64,000 nt of DNA from Halogranum rubrum (lineage in GTDB: Archaea; Halobacteriota; Halobacteria; Halobacteriales; Haloferacaceae), in NCBI RefSeq assembly GCF_900114455.1, contig NZ_FOTC01000001.1, positions 1,203,058 to 1,267,057 of the forward strand, in the 5' to 3' direction. Both the position numbers and the translations under genes were made by a program. This document shows, piece after piece, positions 8,135 through 16,708 of this stretch. A model generated the notes under the pieces. The model was given only the letters and a program-made list of their open reading frames with translations, searched no databases and had not been told where the DNA came from. Numbering within the stretch: the stretch's first letter is position 1; each line of letters begins with the position of its first letter.

Positions 8135-9091
8135 TCAGAACGACGGCAGCACTTCGTCCTCGTAGAAGTCGAACAGCCGTTCTTGGTCGTCGCCGACCTG
8201 GTGGAAGTAGACGTGGTCGTACCCGGCGTCCTGGAACTCTTCGACGAGGTCGATGTGCGCCTGCGGGTCTTGGTCGGTGACGATGTTCCCCTCACGGATG
8301 TCCTCCTTCGAGACCATCTCTGCCGCCTGCTCGAAGTGCACGGGCGTCGGGAGGAGTTGGTTCAACTCGCCGGGGAGTGCCGACTGCCGCCAGTACTCGT
8401 GGGCGGTGTCGACCGCCTCGTCTTCCGACTCTGCGACGCAGACGGTCAGTTGGGCGAGTTTCGGTCCGTCGCCGCCGTTGGACTCGTAGGCGTCGACGAG
8501 GTCACCCTGCGGGCCGACCGACCAGAGGCCGTCGCCGAGGTCACCGGCGGCTTTCGCCGTCCCCTCACCGAACGCCGAGACGACGAGCGGCGGCAGTTTT
8601 TCTGGTAAAGTGAACAGTTTCGCGTTCTCGACGGTGAAGTGCTCGCCGTGGTGACTCACCTGCTCGCCGGTCCAGAGCGATCGGATGACGTCGATGGCCT
8701 CCGCGAGCATCTCCAGTCGGACCTCGTGTTCGGGCCAGTGCTCGCCGACGACGTGTTCGTTCAACTGCTCGCCCGTCCCCACGCCGAAGAAGAACTCCCG
8801 CCCGTCGAGCATCGCTGCCGTCGTCGCTGCGGCCTGTGCGACGTTGACGGGGTGGATGCGCATGATGGGACAGTTCACACCGACGCCGACGTCGACGCTG
8901 TCGGTGGCGTGCGCGACGGCGCCGAGGGTGTTCCAGACGAACGGTGACTCGCCCTGCGATTCGAGCCACGGGTGGAAGTGGTCCGAGACGGAGACGAAGT
9001 CGTAGCCTCGCTTCTCGGCTTCGACGGCGTAGTCGACGAGTTCGTTCGGGCCGAACTCCTCGCTCGACAGCGTGTATCCGAAGTCGGTCAC
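8135..9091 (-). CDS. F420-dependent LLM-class oxidoreductase (G6PDH-like subfamily)
   Basis: This 318-residue TIM-barrel enzyme belongs to the bacterial luciferase-like family, in the subgroup related to F420-dependent glucose-6-phosphate dehydrogenase (TIGR03557-like). Diagnostic stretches are YDFVSVSDHFHPW near the N-terminus (the His binds F420 or substrate in relatives), GVGVNCPIMRIHP, FFGVGTGEQLNEH and PPLVVSAFGEGTAKAAG. These enzymes transfer hydride to or from deazaflavin F420. Haloarchaea make F420, but the natural substrate of this group in haloarchaea is unsettled. The gene converges with the upstream lipoprotein gene and stands alone. Confidence 0.9.
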   Translation of the reverse strand: MTDFGYTLSSEEFGPNELVDYAVEAEKRGYDFVSVSDHFHPWLESQGESPFVWNTLGAVAHATDSVDVGVGVNCPIMRIHPVNVAQAAATTAAMLDGREFFFGVGTGEQLNEHVVGEHWPEHEVRLEMLAEAIDVIRSLWTGEQVSHHGEHFTVENAKLFTLPEKLPPLVVSAFGEGTAKAAGDLGDGLWSVGPQGDLVDAYESNGGDGPKLAQLTVCVAESEDEAVDTAHEYWRQSALPGELNQLLPTPVHFEQAAEMVSKEDIREGNIVTDQDPQAHIDLVEEFQDAGYDHVYFHQVGDDQERLFDFYEDEVLPSF

Positions 9092-9179
9092 GCGCGACGC
9101 CTCCGAACGGTTGTGGTCACTGTGAACATGACGAATCCCGGTTCAAGCGGTGAGATGATAAAGACGGGCCAGAACACTC

Positions 9180-9239
9180 ATACCACCCGAATACGGCCGT
9201 CTTGACGGTTCTCTGTGGGACGCTAGAGGTGGTATAATC
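9180..9239 (+). promoter_or_regulatory. TATA box within an 8-bp inverted repeat upstream of the Cys-rich gene
   Basis: GTATAATC (9232-9239) is a TATA box about 58 nt before ATG 9294, giving a leader of about 32 nt. ATACCACC (9180-9187) and GGTGGTAT (9228-9235) form an inverted repeat whose second arm overlaps the TATA box, as a repressor operator would. Confidence 0.4.
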
Positions 9240-9293
9240 TCCCTGCACTTGCAACCCCAATCGTCACGCTCGAAGTGGCCGAACCGAACGGTG

Positions 9294-9635
9294 ATGTCTC
9301 TCGCAAATCTCGACGTCGACGAGGAGACTCAACAGTGTATCGACAACTGCCAAACCGCGGTGCAGGTGACCGAGCACTGTGCCGACCAGTGTCTCGACGA
9401 AGACGGCGACATGACCGAGTGCATCCGTCTCTGTCGAGACGTCACCGAGATTGCGTCGACCCACGTCCGACTGATGGCGCGTGACTCGGCGTACAGCGGA
9501 GAAATCGCAAGCGTCTGCGCAGACGTCTGTGAGGCCTGTGCCGACGAGTGTGAGAACCACGACGACGACCACTGTCAAGCGTGCGCCGAAGCCCTCCGCG
9601 ACTGCGTCGAGACGTGTCGACAGATGGCGTCCTAA
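9294..9635 (+). CDS. Cys-rich four-helix-bundle copper-storage-like protein (Csp3/DUF326 type)
   Basis: This small cytosolic protein (113 residues) has 14 Cys arranged mostly as CxxxC or CxxC pairs along predicted helices: C15/C19, C29/C33, C43/C47, then two further Cys-dense helices to the end. This matches the Csp family, in which Cys residues line the core of a four-helix bundle and hold many Cu(I) ions. No signal peptide is present, as in the cytosolic Csp3 branch. ATG 9294 was preferred over the in-frame ATG at 9249 because the TATA box at 9232 would put transcription start near 9262. Expect a role in copper storage or detoxification; binding of another soft metal is possible. Confidence 0.8.
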   Translation: MSLANLDVDEETQQCIDNCQTAVQVTEHCADQCLDEDGDMTECIRLCRDVTEIASTHVRLMARDSAYSGEIASVCADVCEACADECENHDDDHCQACAEALRDCVETCRQMAS

Positions 9636-9647
9636 GCAGCTAACAGT

Positions 9648-11156
9648 TCAGAAGAAATCCGAGAGGCCGGACTGGTCGTCGTCGGTCTCGGTCTCGTCTT
9701 CGACAGTTCCACCGTCAGCGTCGGCGACGGCCGCTTCGGCGTCGTCGATGTCGTCGACGTCGTCGCCGGCACCAACGTCGGCAGACGGTTCCGACTCGTC
9801 TTCGTGCTGAGAGTCCTCTTCGTCGGACGGCACTGCTCCCTCGAATGCACTCCCCGAATGTTCCTCCATCGCTTCGTCGCGAAGCGCCTGTGCGTCTTCG
9901 ACGATGGACTCCACTTTGTTCGTCGACTCGCCGCTGCCCGTGACGAACGAGACGTGTTTCGCCTCCAACTCGTAGGCGGCGGCCATCGCGACGGTCAACT
10001 CCCGCGGCTTACAGTGGTGGGTCATCGTCGCGAGGAACGGAATCACGTCGCGTCGAGCGGTGTCCATACTGACGCCGCTCTGCTCGGCTATCTTCCGCGC
10101 GACGTAGTCGGCCGTCTTGTCCGAACTCGGCCAGAACTGCGGGCGGCCGAAGCGTGTCCACCCGCCTTTCGTCCCGTCGCGGGAGGCGGCGACGCCCGCC
10201 GCGAGGTTGTCGCCCGCGTAACGCCAGTAACTGTAGTTCTGGGTGGCACGCACCCGGCCCAGCCATCGGTCGGCGTTCGCGAGGAACTCGTACGCCCGCG
10301 CCAACTCCTCGCCCTCGTAGACCTTCGTGATGTTGCCCTCTATCCACTTCGTCAGGTCGTCGGGCGTCTCGTCGACGGCGTACGACGACTGAAGTGCGTC
10401 TCGTGGTTCCTGTTCTTTGAGCACGGCGTCGAGGAACGCGAAGATACCCATACTCCGGTCGCGCGACCCGGTGACGACGCTCTCGACGGTCACTTTCTCG
10501 TTGCCTTCTGCGGCCGCCTGCAAGTCGTTCACCGCACCCCGGAGGTCGCCGCCGTTCTCCTCGGCGATGCGCTGGAGCGCGTCCGAGTCGTACTCGACGC
10601 CTTCGCGTCGGCAGATGTCGCGGAGCACGGGGACGATAGAGCGCGCGGAGACGTCGCGGAACTCGATGTCCTGACAGGCCTTGCGAAGGCCGCGACTCAT
10701 GTCGTAGAACTCGTTGGCGATGAGGACGATTGGCTGTTCGGACTGCTTGACCAGTTTCGTGATTGCCGACGCGCCGCCGCGGTCGTAGTTGCCGTGGATG
10801 TTGTCCGCCTCGTCGAGGACGACGAGTTGGCGGTTCTGCTGGCGGTCGGTCGCCTCGTCACCCGTCTTCTCGGCGGCTCCCGCGAGCGTGGCGTTCATCG
10901 CGGCACGACCGGCGAAGCGCTCGATGACGTCGCCCGTCCGTTTGTCCGAGGCGTTCAACTCGACCGTCTCCCACCCCATGTCGTTGGCGAGGGCGTGGGC
11001 GGCAGAGGTCTTTCCGATACCCGGACTCCCGTGCAGGATGACGGCTTTCCGGTGGTCGTCCCACGTCCGACCCCACTTGGCGAAGGCGTCGCGGGCCTTG
11101 TCGTTGCCGCGTACCTCCGAGAGGGTCGTCGGGCGGTATTTCTCCGTCCAATCCAT
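9648..11156 (-). CDS. rfcL: Replication factor C large subunit
   Basis: RfcL and the small subunit form the clamp loader that opens the PCNA ring onto primed DNA. The 502-residue protein has Walker A GSPGIGKTS (43-51), Walker B LVVLDEAD near 115-122, sensor and arginine motifs, and a helical collar. A highly acidic, poorly ordered segment (about 430-490) follows, and the protein ends in a PCNA-interaction box QSGLSDFF at the extreme C-terminus. The length is normal for the archaeal large subunit. A TATA-like stretch on the minus strand near 11181-11188 fits a leaderless start. Confidence 0.97.
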   Translation of the reverse strand: MDWTEKYRPTTLSEVRGNDKARDAFAKWGRTWDDHRKAVILHGSPGIGKTSAAHALANDMGWETVELNASDKRTGDVIERFAGRAAMNATLAGAAEKTGDEATDRQQNRQLVVLDEADNIHGNYDRGGASAITKLVKQSEQPIVLIANEFYDMSRGLRKACQDIEFRDVSARSIVPVLRDICRREGVEYDSDALQRIAEENGGDLRGAVNDLQAAAEGNEKVTVESVVTGSRDRSMGIFAFLDAVLKEQEPRDALQSSYAVDETPDDLTKWIEGNITKVYEGEELARAYEFLANADRWLGRVRATQNYSYWRYAGDNLAAGVAASRDGTKGGWTRFGRPQFWPSSDKTADYVARKIAEQSGVSMDTARRDVIPFLATMTHHCKPRELTVAMAAAYELEAKHVSFVTGSGESTNKVESIVEDAQALRDEAMEEHSGSAFEGAVPSDEEDSQHEDESEPSADVGAGDDVDDIDDAEAAVADADGGTVEDETETDDDQSGLSDFF

Positions 11157-11180
11157 TGCTGAGTAGTCAGCGCGTCTCGC

Positions 11181-11188
11181 GTTTAGTG
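11181..11188 (-). promoter_or_regulatory. TATA-like box of rfcL
   Basis: On the minus strand ACTAAAC is centred about 27 nt before the rfcL ATG at 11156, the leaderless spacing. Confidence 0.4.
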
Positions 11189-11315
11189 GTTCCGGAGCGG
11201 TCGTCGCCGTCGGCGACGGACGTCTCTGGGACGGGGGTCGACCATTCGAGAACGGCGACGAGGAGATACCTCGCTCGTACTACACTTTTTGCACACGGAG
11301 ACCGTAGCTCTCTAC

Positions 11316-11783
11316 ATGGAGGACACTCGCTCGGTCCAGATGAACGACGAAGAGCGCGACGAATTCCTCGGAAACGGCGGCACCGGCGTCGCCTCCTTCC
11401 CCCGCGAGGCCGACGAACCGCCGCACACTATCCCCGTCTCGTACGGCTACGACTCCGAGAGCGGCGACTTCTACTTTCGACTGGCGTTCAGCCCGGAGAC
11501 GGAGAAAGCGGATATCGTCAGCGACCGAAAGCCCATCTCCTTCGTCACCTACGACGAGACGGACGCCGGATGGCGAAGCGTCGTCGTCAGTGGGATACTC
11601 CGAGAGGTGACCGAGGCCGCCATCGACTCGGCCGTCGTCACCGCGATGCGGCGGGTCCACATCCCGCTCGTCGACGTGTTCGACCGCAACCCGCGAGAGC
11701 TCGACTTCCGGTTCTTCCGACTCGACCCCGACGAACTGCACGGCAAGAAAGAGGCGCGAACCGAGTCCGACGGCGGCCGGTAG
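11316..11783 (+). CDS. Pyridoxamine 5'-phosphate oxidase-like flavoprotein
   Basis: This 155-residue protein of the PNPOx-like split-barrel family binds FMN or F420 in its relatives. Family-like features are the opening helix (MNDEERDEFLGNGGTGVASF), a strand pair (TIPVSYGYDSESGDFYFRL) and the central VSDRKPISFVTYDETDAGWRSV region. True PNPOx substrate residues are not evident, so a role as a pyridoxal enzyme should not be assumed; general flavin- or F420-linked reductases and heme-utilisation-type proteins share the fold. ATG 11316 was chosen over the in-frame ATG at 11289, which would overlap the likely promoter. Confidence 0.8.
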   Translation: MEDTRSVQMNDEERDEFLGNGGTGVASFPREADEPPHTIPVSYGYDSESGDFYFRLAFSPETEKADIVSDRKPISFVTYDETDAGWRSVVVSGILREVTEAAIDSAVVTAMRRVHIPLVDVFDRNPRELDFRFFRLDPDELHGKKEARTESDGGR

Positions 11784-11795
11784 CGTCGGGTTCGG

Positions 11796-13352
11796 TTACT
11801 CTAAGAGCGACTCGCCCGTCATCGCGGCGGGTTTGTCGAGGCTCATGAGTTTGAGGAGCGTCGGCGCAAGGTCACAGAGCGACCCGCCGGAGCGAAGGCT
11901 TCGGCCGCCGTCGTCGCCCTCGGGGGTGACGTAGACGAGTGGCACCGGGTTGTAGGTGTGCGCCGTGTGCGGTTGCTCGGGCGTCCCCATGTCGTCGGCG
12001 TTACCGTGGTCGGCCGTGATGAGGACGTGGCCACCCGCGGTCTGAATCGCTTCGACGAGTCGGCCGAGTTGTTCGTCGACGGCTTCGACGGCGTCGACGG
12101 CGGCGTCGAAGTCGCCCGTGTGGCCGACCATGTCCGGGTTCGCGTAGTTCAACACGAGGAGGTCCGGGTCGTCGCTCTCGATGACGTCGATGGCCGTGTC
12201 GGTGAGTTCGACGGCGCTCATCTCAGGTGTCTCGTCGTAGGTGGGGACGTCCGGCGACTCGACGATGCGTCGAATCTCGCCGTCGAACTCCACCTCGCGG
12301 CCGCCGTTCAGGAAGTAAGTGACGTGGGCGTACTTCTCCGATTCGGCCAGTCGTAGCTGCGACATCCCGTGCTCGGAGACGACTTCGCCGAGCGTGTCCT
12401 TGGGTTGGTTCGGCGGGAAGGCGACGGGGAAATCGAACGTCTTGTCGTACTGGGTCATCGTCACCAGTCGGATTTCGGGGGGTTCGAGGTCGAACTCCCA
12501 GTCGGGTCGCGTGTTCGTGAGCAGGCGACAGAGCTGTCGGGCGCGGTCCGACCGGAAGTTGAAGAAGACGACGGCGTCGCCGTCGTCGAGCGCCGGGCCG
12601 CCCTCGACGAGCGTCGGTTCGACGAACTCGTCGGTGTCGTCGCGCTCGTAGGACTTGCGGACGGCGTCGACGGCAGAAGTGGCCTCGTACTCGGCCTCAC
12701 GTTCGACGATGGCGTCGTAGGCGCGTTTCGTGCGCTCCCAGTTCTGGTCACGGTCCATCGCGTAGTAGCGTCCGGACACCGTCGCGACGTCGCCCGTCCC
12801 GTAGTCGGCGGCGACGCTTTCTAACTCTGCGAGGTAGTCTTCGCCACCGTGCGGGTCGGTGTCCCGTCCGTCAGTGAAGGCGTGCGTGACGGCTTCAACG
12901 CCGCGGTCTGCGGCGTGTTCGATGAGGGCGTGGAGATGCTCCTGGTCGGAGTGGACGCCACCGTCGGAGACGAGTCCCATGAAGTGGACGCGGCCGTCGT
13001 TGCCCTCGGCGTAGTCGAACGCCGAGTCGATGGCTTCGTTCTCGAAAAACGCGCCGTCGGAGGCGTCGCCCTCGTCGGCAGCCATCGTGCCGCGAGAGCG
13101 CTCGATGGCGTCGTTGATGCGTGTGTACGCCTGCATGACGACACGTCCCGACCCGATGTTGATGTGACCGACTTCGCTGTTGCCCATCTGGCCGTCCGGA
13201 AGCCCGACGCGACGTCCAGAGACGTCCAACTGGTTGTAGGCACCCGAGTCGGCTAACCGGTCGAAGTTCGGTGTGTCTGCGGCTTTGACTGCGTCTCGGC
13301 GGTCGTGGTCGCCGAGTCCCCAGCCGTCGAGGATAACGAGGGCAGCTCTCAT
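11796..13352 (-). CDS. gpmI: 2,3-bisphosphoglycerate-independent phosphoglycerate mutase
   Basis: GpmI interconverts 3- and 2-phosphoglycerate in glycolysis and gluconeogenesis using two Mn ions. The 518-residue protein has the alkaline-phosphatase-type core with metal ligand D9 (ILDGWG) and phospho-acceptor S59 (QMGNSEVGH), then the inserted phosphotransferase domain and the metal-binding ADHGNAD motif near the C-terminus. The second ATG (13352) is used because the conserved N-terminus begins there; eight extra residues are possible from 13376. A minus-strand TATA-like box lies 26 nt upstream (about 13373-13381). Confidence 0.96.
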   Translation of the reverse strand: MRAALVILDGWGLGDHDRRDAVKAADTPNFDRLADSGAYNQLDVSGRRVGLPDGQMGNSEVGHINIGSGRVVMQAYTRINDAIERSRGTMAADEGDASDGAFFENEAIDSAFDYAEGNDGRVHFMGLVSDGGVHSDQEHLHALIEHAADRGVEAVTHAFTDGRDTDPHGGEDYLAELESVAADYGTGDVATVSGRYYAMDRDQNWERTKRAYDAIVEREAEYEATSAVDAVRKSYERDDTDEFVEPTLVEGGPALDDGDAVVFFNFRSDRARQLCRLLTNTRPDWEFDLEPPEIRLVTMTQYDKTFDFPVAFPPNQPKDTLGEVVSEHGMSQLRLAESEKYAHVTYFLNGGREVEFDGEIRRIVESPDVPTYDETPEMSAVELTDTAIDVIESDDPDLLVLNYANPDMVGHTGDFDAAVDAVEAVDEQLGRLVEAIQTAGGHVLITADHGNADDMGTPEQPHTAHTYNPVPLVYVTPEGDDGGRSLRSGGSLCDLAPTLLKLMSLDKPAAMTGESLLE

Positions 13353-13463
13353 GTGTCGACCATTCCGTGCCGTCACTAACTACCCTTCGCTTCGGGCAGT
13401 CGTCCAACCGTCACAGTCGACTTATCAACTTCCGCGACAGAGTGGTAAACCGAAACGATACGG

Positions 13464-15923
13464 ATGGCACCCACTGACTCGAACCGACTCGCTTTCGGCG
13501 ACCTCTCGCGGCGACAGCTACTGGCGACGCTCGGTGTGGCTGGTTCCGTCGGCGGCGTCGTCGCCGGACGGTCGCTCCTCGGTGAGAAGGCTGACAGCGA
13601 GGCGGAACCGCTCCAGACGACCGTCGCAGACGACGACACAGCCCGAAAGCTCGCCGAGCGACACGCACCGACGCTGTACTTCGACGCCCGCGAACGGTGG
13701 TTCCCGACCGACCCACGAGCGTTCACCACCGAGCGCGATGGAAGCCGTGTACTCGACGGGTTCGACGTCCTCGACGGCTACACCGTGGCATCCGAGGAGA
13801 CCGAGGGTCCGCCGTCGCCGGCAGTCTGCTACCACGTCGTCGAGTATCCCGACACCGCACTCGCCGTCGTCCAGTACTGGTTCTACTCGGCGTTCGACCA
13901 GTTCACGACGAACTTCCACTGGCACGACTGGGAAGTGTTACACGTCTTCGTCGACACCGAGGCCGAAGCGCCAGTGCTCTACGTCGCCAGCGCCCACGCG
14001 ACGTCGGTCCCGAACAACGAGTTTCTCGACCCGGAGACGATGCGCCCGAGTGTCATCTCGGAACTCGGCTCGCACTCTAGTGCACTCGGCGTCAACGACC
14101 GACGCGAGAGCTTCCAGCGCGTCGACCTCGACGGTCTCGTCGCCGACATCACGAATGGGCCGCTCGACTTCGCCAACCTCGGAGAACTCCCCGTCGCCTA
14201 CGGACTCCCGCGCGACGAGGGGTTCACGCTCCCCTTCGTCGTCCCCGAACTCGACGGCGCGCCCGTGACCGAGCACGAACGCCTCCCGAACGTCGAACTC
14301 GGTGACTTACTCCCGCCGGAGGTCACGGTGCGGTCCTTCACAGACCTCGCGCGGCCGCCGGGTTCGTTGCCGGCGCGAGAGACCGGTCGGACGTTCGCCC
14401 CCGCTGGCGTCGAACTGACCGGCGAGGCTGCCGTCGACGCCGACACCGAGTACGAACTCGTCTCGCTCGACGACGTTCGAGATATCGAGGCGCTCACAGG
14501 GCCACAGCTGAGCTTCGAGTTCACGGTCCCGAAAGCGCTGGAGAACGCCGTCGCCAGCCACCTCACCGCCCCCGACCTGCCGTGGGAGCAACCGCGTTTC
14601 AGCGACCCGTCGCTCGACGTGACCGACCCGAGTCATCGAGGAGCGCTGCGGGACCGCTACGGTATCGACCATCCCAGCGCCGGTGACAGACTCGTCGGGA
14701 TGATTCAGCAAGCCGTGCCTGCCGAAGACGCGCCTGACGGCGAAGGTATCGACACCGAACGACCGTCGATGGAAGCCGTCTGCTTGCTGGAGAGCGACCC
14801 CGTCGCCGTCCCTACGTGGAACGGCGTCGTCGCAGTCGAGGGTGTGCCCGAGGGCGAGCATCGACTGACGGTCAACGGTGCCGGTCTCGCGCCCTACACG
14901 GAGGGAGTGACCGCCGAACAGAGCGACGAACCGACGACGGTCGGTGTCGGCGGCGCGGTGACCGTCGTCGCCAACGAGGACGCCGTCCGTGTCCACGCCC
15001 AGAACGACGAGGAACTCGCCAACGTCCGTCTCGTCGACGACGTCGGCGGGCGCGTGTACGACGGGAAGCCACCGGGCGACGAGGGGTTCGCCGTCTACGT
15101 CCACCGCGGTGGTGCGTACACCGCGGAGGTGACCGACTCGGAAGGAGACACGGCCGCATACAGGGTCAACCCGAACGCCAGCGACACGTCCGTCGGACTC
15201 GGGACGATTCGAACCGGGAAAGCCTCGCTCGCCGCGTTCCTCGTCGACGTCCTCTCCGAGATGCGGACGGCCGTTCGAGCGGAGGCCACCGGAGAGACCA
15301 CGCCCGGAAACGCCGAAGCGAACAGGAACGACAGCGACGTTGAGGAACGTGCAGACGCGACAGTGAGTGCGGAGAACGCGACGGTGACGGGCGAGACGAA
15401 CACCACGAACACCACGAAGGCGAGCACGAACACGACGCTCGACGACACGTCGGCCTCGGTGGACGAGACCGTCACGACGGTAGTTGGGGAGACGGACGAC
15501 TCTGTCGAGACAGTGACGAACGAGACGCGCAGTGACGCCGAAGACGTTGCTGACGACGCCACCGACGCTACCGCTACGGCCAACACCACCAACATCACCA
15601 ACGCTACCAACACCACCAACACCACCGACGAGACGAGCGACGTGGTCTCCGAGACGACAGCGCAAGTCGGTGGCGCGCTCGGGTCGCTTCTCGACGCACT
15701 CGACCGGGCTATCGCGGCGGCCGAGGCGGCGCGAGACGCGGCGGATGCGGGGGACGCCGAGCGTGCAAACGAGTCGCTTCGAGCCCTCCAAGACCGTCTC
15801 GACGGGGTGGAACGCGCTCTCGACGGCGGGAGTCGTATCACCGGACAGACTCGTGGACTGGTCCGACGCCGTCTGCAGGTCGTACGGGAGCGCACGGAGA
15901 CCGCACTAGAGACGCCAGTCTGA
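13464..15923 (+). CDS. Secreted Tat-substrate protein with Vps62-like domain and sequon-rich stalk
   Basis: This 819-residue protein is exported by the Tat route (SRRQLLATLG, no lipobox Cys). The N-terminal domain (about 50-300) resembles Vps62/DUF946-type proteins: ARKLAERHAPTLYF, then QYWFYSAFDQ (from Q137) and HWHDWE (H152-E157), a His/Asp/Glu cluster suited to metal or ligand binding. Middle regions (about 430-590) look like beta-sandwich modules. Residues about 630-720 are Thr/Asn/Asp-rich with at least ten N-X-S/T glycosylation sequons, followed by an Ala/Glu-rich helical tail. The layout suggests a surface protein on a glycosylated stalk. No function is known. The next gene is a separate, probably leaderless unit. 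Confidence 0.75.
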   Translation: MAPTDSNRLAFGDLSRRQLLATLGVAGSVGGVVAGRSLLGEKADSEAEPLQTTVADDDTARKLAERHAPTLYFDARERWFPTDPRAFTTERDGSRVLDGFDVLDGYTVASEETEGPPSPAVCYHVVEYPDTALAVVQYWFYSAFDQFTTNFHWHDWEVLHVFVDTEAEAPVLYVASAHATSVPNNEFLDPETMRPSVISELGSHSSALGVNDRRESFQRVDLDGLVADITNGPLDFANLGELPVAYGLPRDEGFTLPFVVPELDGAPVTEHERLPNVELGDLLPPEVTVRSFTDLARPPGSLPARETGRTFAPAGVELTGEAAVDADTEYELVSLDDVRDIEALTGPQLSFEFTVPKALENAVASHLTAPDLPWEQPRFSDPSLDVTDPSHRGALRDRYGIDHPSAGDRLVGMIQQAVPAEDAPDGEGIDTERPSMEAVCLLESDPVAVPTWNGVVAVEGVPEGEHRLTVNGAGLAPYTEGVTAEQSDEPTTVGVGGAVTVVANEDAVRVHAQNDEELANVRLVDDVGGRVYDGKPPGDEGFAVYVHRGGAYTAEVTDSEGDTAAYRVNPNASDTSVGLGTIRTGKASLAAFLVDVLSEMRTAVRAEATGETTPGNAEANRNDSDVEERADATVSAENATVTGETNTTNTTKASTNTTLDDTSASVDETVTTVVGETDDSVETVTNETRSDAEDVADDATDATATANTTNITNATNTTNTTDETSDVVSETTAQVGGALGSLLDALDRAIAAAEAARDAADAGDAERANESLRALQDRLDGVERALDGGSRITGQTRGLVRRRLQVVRERTETALETPV

Positions 15924-15977
15924 ACACGGCCGATACCTCGACAGCTTTTACCCGGTCTCGGTCGACTGCCGGAACGA

Positions 15978-16625
15978 ATGGACCTGTCGCGCCTGCTCTC
16001 TGACGACGTCATCGAAGAGTATCTCGGGTCTGGACCGACGCTCGTCTGGTTGCTCGTCGTCAACGCGACTGCCTTCCTCGTGGGGATTCGGTTCTACGTC
16101 GAGACGATGCCGTCGGTGCCGACGTTCCTCTGGCCACTGTACGGCGACTCGCCGACGGCGCTCGCGCTGGCGACACTCTCGTTCGCGACCCTCCTACCCG
16201 CACTCGGCGGGCGTGTTCTCGACTCGCCCATCAACCGACCGCTCACGTACCTCCACACGCTCTCGTTCGTCTGGTTGGTGAAGTACGGTCTCTGGACGTT
16301 CGTCGCACTCAACCTCCATCCGGAACTCTACTTCGGGTTCGACCAGCAGGCGCTCTACGACTACTGGTTCATCGTCGGGACACACCTGCTGTTCGTGCTC
16401 GAAGCGGTCGCCATCGCTCGCGTCGGGCGGACGACTCGCGGTGCACTCGGCTTCGCACTCGCGTTGCTCCTCGTGAACGACGTCTTCGACTACTGGTTCG
16501 GGTTCCATCCGCCCCTCCGCTACACACCCGGACTCCTGCTCGCAGTGGTCACCGTCGGTCTCAGCTTCGTCGCCGTCGCGTGTGCCGGTTTCGCGTTCGG
16601 TCCGACCGTCGCTCGAACAGAATAA
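15978..16625 (+). CDS. DUF1405 family membrane protein
   Basis: This 215-residue integral membrane protein has about six or seven hydrophobic segments. The text matches the DUF1405 family: NATAFLVGIRFYVETMP, a conserved WLVKYGLWTF segment and NDVFDYWFGFHPPLRYTP near the C-terminus. The family has no assigned function and is found in Bacillus relatives and haloarchaea. A TATA-like GCTTTTACC (about 15944-15952) lies about 30 nt upstream of the ATG. It ends 18 nt before a 6-bp inverted repeat (16643-16659). Confidence 0.82.
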   Translation: MDLSRLLSDDVIEEYLGSGPTLVWLLVVNATAFLVGIRFYVETMPSVPTFLWPLYGDSPTALALATLSFATLLPALGGRVLDSPINRPLTYLHTLSFVWLVKYGLWTFVALNLHPELYFGFDQQALYDYWFIVGTHLLFVLEAVAIARVGRTTRGALGFALALLLVNDVFDYWFGFHPPLRYTPGLLLAVVTVGLSFVAVACAGFAFGPTVARTE

Positions 16626-16642
16626 ACGGTTTTATGGGGTGC

Positions 16643-16659
16643 GTTCACCGCACGTGAAC
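16643..16659. repeat. Short inverted repeat before the low-complexity secreted protein gene
   Basis: GTTCAC and GTGAAC are separated by five bases. The repeat sits 20 nt upstream of the TATA box at 16679, where a transcription factor could bind; it could equally end the transcript of the preceding gene. Confidence 0.35.
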
Positions 16660-16678
16660 CGAACGAACGAAGCTCCAC

Positions 16679-16686
16679 TTTTATAT
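16679..16686 (+). promoter_or_regulatory. TATA box for the low-complexity secreted protein
   Basis: TTTTATAT is centred 26 nt before ATG 16709, the canonical leaderless arrangement. It is one of the strongest TATA boxes in the window. Confidence 0.65.
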
Positions 16687-16708
16687 GCTCCTCCGATAAG
16701 GTGGAAGT

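Noticed and set aside
14307-15791. 494-codon minus-strand frame opposite the secreted Vps62-like protein
   Set aside because: The protein is Arg/Val-rich with no recognisable domain, while the plus strand has a Tat signal and motifs.
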